From the NCBI GenBank assembly GCA_947254705.1, contig CAMYCX010000012.1:1-25936 (forward strand): a stretch of DNA of 25,936 nucleotides. The letters are read 5' to 3'. The number at the start of each line of letters is the position of its first letter. Position 1 is the stretch's first letter. A program made the position numbers and the translations under genes. Of this stretch, positions 22,933 through 25,936 are shown piece by piece. This DNA comes from an uncultured Veillonellaceae bacterium. GTDB taxonomy: Bacteria; Bacillota; Negativicutes; Veillonellales; Negativicoccaceae. Below the pieces are notes generated by a model. It did not search any database and was not told the DNA's origin. It saw nothing but the letters and a program-made list of their open reading frames with translations.

Positions 22933-23412
22933 TCAGACGTCCAAGTAGTGACGAATCGTATCGCTGCGCCACAACAGGCGTATGACGATGATACCGATCA
23001 CGCTGACGGCGATCGCTTCACCGAGTGCGATGTACGCCATGACCAGCGGCAACGCCATACCGTCCAGCGCGCCGAGGTACGCCAGTTCCAGTCCGATGAT
23101 GATCCCGTTACTGATCACCGGCAACAGTGATGCGACGTACAGATTCGGTACGAAACGCATGCCGTAGACGGCGATGAACGTGGCCGTCGTGCCGACAATG
23201 ATGTCGACAACGCCGAACGGACTGGCGAGATTGGCCAGTGCACAGCCGATGACAAGTCCCGGTACGAGACGCGGATTGACAAAGGCAAGCAATGTCATCC
23301 ACTCGGACAGGCGGACTTGAATCGGACCGTAACTGACAGGTGCAAGCGCCAGTGTCAACGCCGCGTACACGGCGGCGACCGCCGCATTCATCACCATGGT
23401 TCGCGTATTCAT
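22933..23412 (-). CDS. queT: QueT family queuosine-precursor transporter
   Basis: The 159-residue protein is a small, highly hydrophobic membrane protein with about five to six segments and the QueT signature region: AAVAAVYAALTLALAPVSYGPIQVRLSEWMTLL, then NPRLVPGLVIGCALANLASPFGVVDIIVGTTAT in two parts. QueT is the predicted S component that, with an ECF module, imports a queuosine precursor such as preQ1 or queuine. The preQ1-I riboswitch directly upstream supports the assignment strongly. The ATG at 23412 lies nine bases after AGGAGG. It is a single-gene unit bounded by its own promoter and terminator. Confidence 0.93.
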   Translation of the reverse strand: MNTRTMVMNAAVAAVYAALTLALAPVSYGPIQVRLSEWMTLLAFVNPRLVPGLVIGCALANLASPFGVVDIIVGTTATFIAVYGMRFVPNLYVASLLPVISNGIIIGLELAYLGALDGMALPLVMAYIALGEAIAVSVIGIIVIRLLWRSDTIRHYLDV

Positions 23413-23421
23413 TTGTGCATT

Positions 23422-23468
23422 CCTCCTCTTGTTTTTGTTGGCTGAAGTGGGTACCAAGAAAACACTTC
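23422..23468 (-). promoter_or_regulatory. preQ1-I riboswitch controlling queT
   Basis: On the minus strand the leader contains P1 GAAGTG (23468-23463) and CACTTC (23449-23444), a 13-base loop TTTTCTTGGTACC and an A-rich tail AGCCAACAAAAACAAG. CTTG in the loop (23458-23455) can pair with CAAG in the tail (23431-23428), giving the H-type pseudoknot of class I preQ1 aptamers; the tail closely resembles the known Thermoanaerobacter tengcongensis example. AGGAGG (23427-23422), the queT ribosome site, follows CAAG with no gap, so ligand binding should hide it and block translation. The fold was drawn by hand. Confidence 0.87.
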
Positions 23469-23474
23469 CTATGT

Positions 23475-23503
23475 AGTGTAACACGGTCGCGGCCCGGAGA
23501 CAA
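23475..23503 (-). promoter_or_regulatory. Promoter of queT
   Basis: Read on the minus strand, TTGTCT (23498-23503), a 17-base spacer and TACACT (23475-23480). Counting seven bases past the -10 puts the transcript start at about 23468, exactly the first base of the riboswitch P1 stem. Confidence 0.7.
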
Positions 23504-23510
23504 GAAACTA

Positions 23511-23539
23511 TTTATTCCCGCCTTTTTTTCGTGTATACT
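23511..23539 (+). promoter_or_regulatory. Putative promoter of the rbs operon
   Basis: TATACT (23534-23539, 5/6) with TTTATT (23511-23516) 17 bases upstream, diverging from the queT promoter eight bases away. The -35 is weak, which could mean activator dependence or simply a poor prediction. No clear LacI-type palindrome was found. Confidence 0.45.
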
Positions 23540-23606
23540 GTATGTGATAAATGGAGTACTATATCGGATGGAAATGATACCGTAACACACTGACGGAGGT
23601 GGAATG

Positions 23607-24485
23607 ATGGTACGAGTGGCAGTCATCGGCTCAAGCTCGGTGGATTTGGTCGTGGAAGCGGAGCGTCGCCCGCAGGCGGGAGAGACGCTGTTCGGGATGC
23701 GCTTTTTTACGACATGTGGCGGAAAAGGGGCCAATCAAGCGGTCGCGGCGGCTCGTTTGGGCGCACAAGTCCATATGGTCGGTGCGGTCGGAACGGATTG
23801 GTACGGTAAGACCGTCATTGATAATCTCGCGCGGGCGGGCGTGGATACGACCTATGTGGCACGCCGTGAGGAGGTCGCAACGGGGACGGCGCACATTACG
23901 CTCGCGGAAGGGGATAACAGTATTCTTGTCGTGCCGGCGGCAAATTTTACCGTCACACCGGCCGATATTGATGCCGCATGGGAGGTGCTCAGTCAGGCGG
24001 ACATTGTGCTGTTGCAGCATGAGATTCCGTTGGCGACGGTACGCTATGCGGTACTTCGTCTGGCGGCGGCAGGTGTCGATGTCGTCTTGAATCCGGCGCC
24101 GGCCGATGAGATCGCGCCGGAGGTGCAGCAGGCATGCCGCTATATCACGCCCAATGAGCATGAGATGGAACTGATGTTCCCGGACGGAGATATTCCGGAG
24201 CGGATGCGGGATAAGTTGATTATCACGCGTGGCAGCGCGGGAGTGGATTATTATGCGAACGGCGATTGGGTGCGGGTACCGGCATTTACCGTCACGGCGG
24301 TCGATACGACCGGTGCGGGCGATACGTTCTGCAGCGCATTTGCCGTGGCGACCGCGGAAGGAGCGGCACCGGCGCAGGCCATTCGGTTTGCCAATGCGGC
24401 GGCGGCGCTGGCGGTTACGGGATTCGGCGCGCAGGGGGCCATGCCCGATCGCGCGGCAGTGGAGGCGTTATTATGCAACGAGTAG
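23607..24485 (+). CDS. rbsK: Ribokinase
   Basis: The 292-residue PfkB-family sugar kinase has TCGGKGANQAVAAARLGA (from about 37, substrate-binding GG motif), NPAPADE, TPNEHEMELMF and the C-terminal DTTGAGDTFCSAFA (233-246) with the anion hole and catalytic base D239. It phosphorylates D-ribose to ribose-5-phosphate in the cytoplasm. Two adjacent ATGs (23604 and 23607) are possible; 23607 is seven bases after GGAGG and is preferred. Its end overlaps rbsD by 13 bases. The K-D-A order matches the Bacillus rbsRKDACB operon, but no rbsR lies upstream. Confidence 0.93.
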   Translation: MVRVAVIGSSSVDLVVEAERRPQAGETLFGMRFFTTCGGKGANQAVAAARLGAQVHMVGAVGTDWYGKTVIDNLARAGVDTTYVARREEVATGTAHITLAEGDNSILVVPAANFTVTPADIDAAWEVLSQADIVLLQHEIPLATVRYAVLRLAAAGVDVVLNPAPADEIAPEVQQACRYITPNEHEMELMFPDGDIPERMRDKLIITRGSAGVDYYANGDWVRVPAFTVTAVDTTGAGDTFCSAFAVATAEGAAPAQAIRFANAAAALAVTGFGAQGAMPDRAAVEALLCNE

Positions 24486-24868
24486 GAATATTGAACAGTG
24501 CGATTGCCAAAGTGTTGGCCGATTTGGGACATACGGATACCGTTGTCATCGCCGATTGTGGCTTGCCCGTGCCGGACGGCGTGTTGAAAATTGATTTGGC
24601 GCTGCGGCTCGGTGAACCGGCATTTGCCGATGTGCTGACGGAAGTATTGCGCTATATGAAAGTGGAACGGGCCACGATCGCGTCCGAGATGGCGACGAAC
24701 AATCCCGATTTGCGTCGGGAGACCTTGCAGCTACTGGGGAATGTACCGCATGCGGAATGCACGCATGAGGATTTCAAACGCTTGACGCAAACGGCCAAGG
24801 CCGTCATACGCACGGGTGAAAATACGCCGTATGCAAATATTATTTTACAAAGTGATTGTATTTTTTAA
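24473..24868 (+). CDS. rbsD: D-ribose pyranase
   Basis: The 131-residue protein matches the family's length and motifs: GILNSAIAKVLADLGHTD with the catalytic histidine, VVIADCGLPVPDGV, IDLALRLGEPAFADVL and the C-terminal TGENTPYANIILQSDCIF. RbsD interconverts the pyran and furan forms of ribose so the imported sugar can be phosphorylated by RbsK. The start overlaps the rbsK end, with GGAGG seven bases before the ATG; the frame is open upstream only as a shadow of rbsK. Confidence 0.95.
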   Translation: MQRVGILNSAIAKVLADLGHTDTVVIADCGLPVPDGVLKIDLALRLGEPAFADVLTEVLRYMKVERATIASEMATNNPDLRRETLQLLGNVPHAECTHEDFKRLTQTAKAVIRTGENTPYANIILQSDCIF

Positions 24869-24877
24869 GGAGTGCCT

Positions 24878-25936
24878 ATGAATATCGAAATGCAGGGCAT
24901 TTCCAAGGCATTCGGCGACAACCGAGTGCTGCTCGGCGTCGATTTTAGCGTATGTTCGGGGGAAGTGCATGCGTTGATGGGAGAAAACGGTGCGGGCAAA
25001 TCCACGCTGATGAATATCCTGACGGGATTGCATCGCGCGGACGGCGGCACGATCACCATCGACGGTGAAACGCAGGTGTTTTCGTCTCCGCGAGAAGCGG
25101 AGCGACACGGCGTGGCATTCATTCATCAGGAGTTGAATATCTGGCCGAATCTGACGATATTGGAAAACCTGTTTCTGATGAATCCGCCGAAAACCGCGTT
25201 CGGAACGCTCGATTTTGCCGCTATGCGCAAGCGGGCGGAGGCGGTGTGCGAGGAGCTGGGCATCGCGCTGCCGCTGGATATGATCGCGGAAGATTGTTCG
25301 GTCGGACAGCAGCAGATGACGGAGATTTTGCGGGTCCTGTTGCTGCATGCGCAAGTGGTCATCATGGACGAACCGACGGCGGCGCTGACGGAGCGTGAGA
25401 CGGAGGTGCTTTTCGGCGTGATGCGGCGAATGAAAGCGGCGGGCGTCGGGATCGTCTACATCTCGCACCGCATGGAAGAAGTATTTGCGGTGAGTGATCG
25501 AGTGACGGTCATGCGGGACGGAGTGGCCATCAGCACGAAACCGACCGGCGAGACGGACATGGCACAGGTCGTACGCGACATGGTCGGTCGCTCGCTGACG
25601 GAATACTATCCGGCACGGACACGTACACCGGGAGATGTGATCTTCGCCATTCACAATATGCACAGTCGGGACGTTTTTACGGATGTATCCTTTACCTTGC
25701 GGGAAGGGGAAATTCTCGGCGTGGCGGGATTGATGGGCGCGGGCCGGACGGAAATCATGCGGGCGCTCTTCGGTGTGGACCGCAAAGACGGCGCCGATAT
25801 TCGTTTGCACGGAGAAAACATCACGATTAACACGCCGCGCGATGCGATTCGCGCCGGCATCGGATTTATCACCGAAAACCGTAAAACGGAGGGATTGATC
25901 CTCGATTTTTCCATCGGCGATAATATTTCATTGCCC
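24878..25936 (+). CDS. rbsA: Ribose import ATP-binding protein RbsA (partial, 3' end missing)
   Basis: The first 353 codons are present and the gene runs off the right edge. It is a two-domain sugar ABC ATPase. Domain one has GENGAGKST (35-43), signature CSVGQQQMTEI, Walker B VVIMDEPTAAL and YISHRMEEVF. Domain two has the degenerate Walker A GLMGAGRTE, followed by GFITENRKTEGL, both usual for RbsA/MglA proteins. With RbsC and RbsB, which are expected downstream, it imports ribose or a related pentose. AAGGAG seven bases before the ATG supports the start; the gap to rbsD is nine bases. Confidence 0.93.
   Translation, partial: MNIEMQGISKAFGDNRVLLGVDFSVCSGEVHALMGENGAGKSTLMNILTGLHRADGGTITIDGETQVFSSPREAERHGVAFIHQELNIWPNLTILENLFLMNPPKTAFGTLDFAAMRKRAEAVCEELGIALPLDMIAEDCSVGQQQMTEILRVLLLHAQVVIMDEPTAALTERETEVLFGVMRRMKAAGVGIVYISHRMEEVFAVSDRVTVMRDGVAISTKPTGETDMAQVVRDMVGRSLTEYYPARTRTPGDVIFAIHNMHSRDVFTDVSFTLREGEILGVAGLMGAGRTEIMRALFGVDRKDGADIRLHGENITINTPRDAIRAGIGFITENRKTEGLILDFSIGDNISLP

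Noticed and set aside
23511..23606. LacI/RbsR operator before rbsK
   Set aside because: Only short GTATAC and AGTACT palindromes are seen; no 14-20-base operator with a central CG could be supported.

Overview
The window looks like chromosomal DNA from a low-redundancy Firmicute genome with fairly high GC (mid-50s percent by eye). The most likely group is the class Negativicutes (Veillonella/Negativicoccus/Megasphaera/Dialister relatives). The gene order SRP RNA - dnaX - ybaB - recR - bofA, a TmcAL gene and a preQ1-I riboswitch in front of queT are all Firmicute traits. A membrane-fusion (HlyD-type) adaptor and a protein resembling what I remember as the LPO_1073/Vpar_1526 family point to the diderm Negativicutes. 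The genus is inference; no 16S or marker search was possible. Apart from the two partial genes at the edges, all genes appear intact. I see no insertion sequence, prophage, CRISPR array or tRNA, and no gene-free stretch longer than about 210 bases.

Layout. (1) 1-1180, minus strand: the 5' part of a Dps ferritin-like gene with a strong promoter, then a lone cbiZ (cobinamide salvage). (2) 1373-10327, plus strand: a membrane-anchored 454-residue protein of unknown function, a terminator hairpin, and then a tightly packed six-gene run sdaAB-sdaAA-cca-PBP-fhs-folD (gaps of at most 12 bases, or overlaps). This run links serine breakdown, tRNA 3'-end synthesis, septal/peptidoglycan transpeptidation and folate one-carbon metabolism. 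(3) 10336-13774, plus strand: SRP RNA with its own promoter and terminator, then dnaX-ybaB-recR-bofA. (4) 13855-17861, plus strand: a promoter region with a tandem 20-base repeat, then a COG1840-type (iron-like) ABC importer in the order binding protein, ATPase, fused permease, closed by a perfect bidirectional terminator. (5) 17863-23503, minus strand: queT behind a preQ1-I riboswitch, an orphan HlyD-type adaptor with a 3-methyladenine DNA glycosylase gene 1 base downstream, a zeta-toxin-like kinase with its own promoter and terminator, then queG and tmcAL. (6) 23534-25936, plus strand: ribose utilisation genes rbsK-rbsD-rbsA, the last cut by the window end.

Most notable observations. FolD has lost the residues that align with the cyclohydrolase lysine, its glutamine partner and the neighbouring serine, although it sits directly behind fhs. 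A compact preQ1-I riboswitch abuts the queT Shine-Dalgarno, with its promoter start predicted at the first aptamer base. A zeta-type kinase has no visible antitoxin and has a 150-residue N-terminal extension. An exact tandem 20-base repeat overlaps the promoter of the iron-like importer, whose binding protein lacks the usual tyrosine pair. No wholly new multi-gene system is evident; most of the window is housekeeping.
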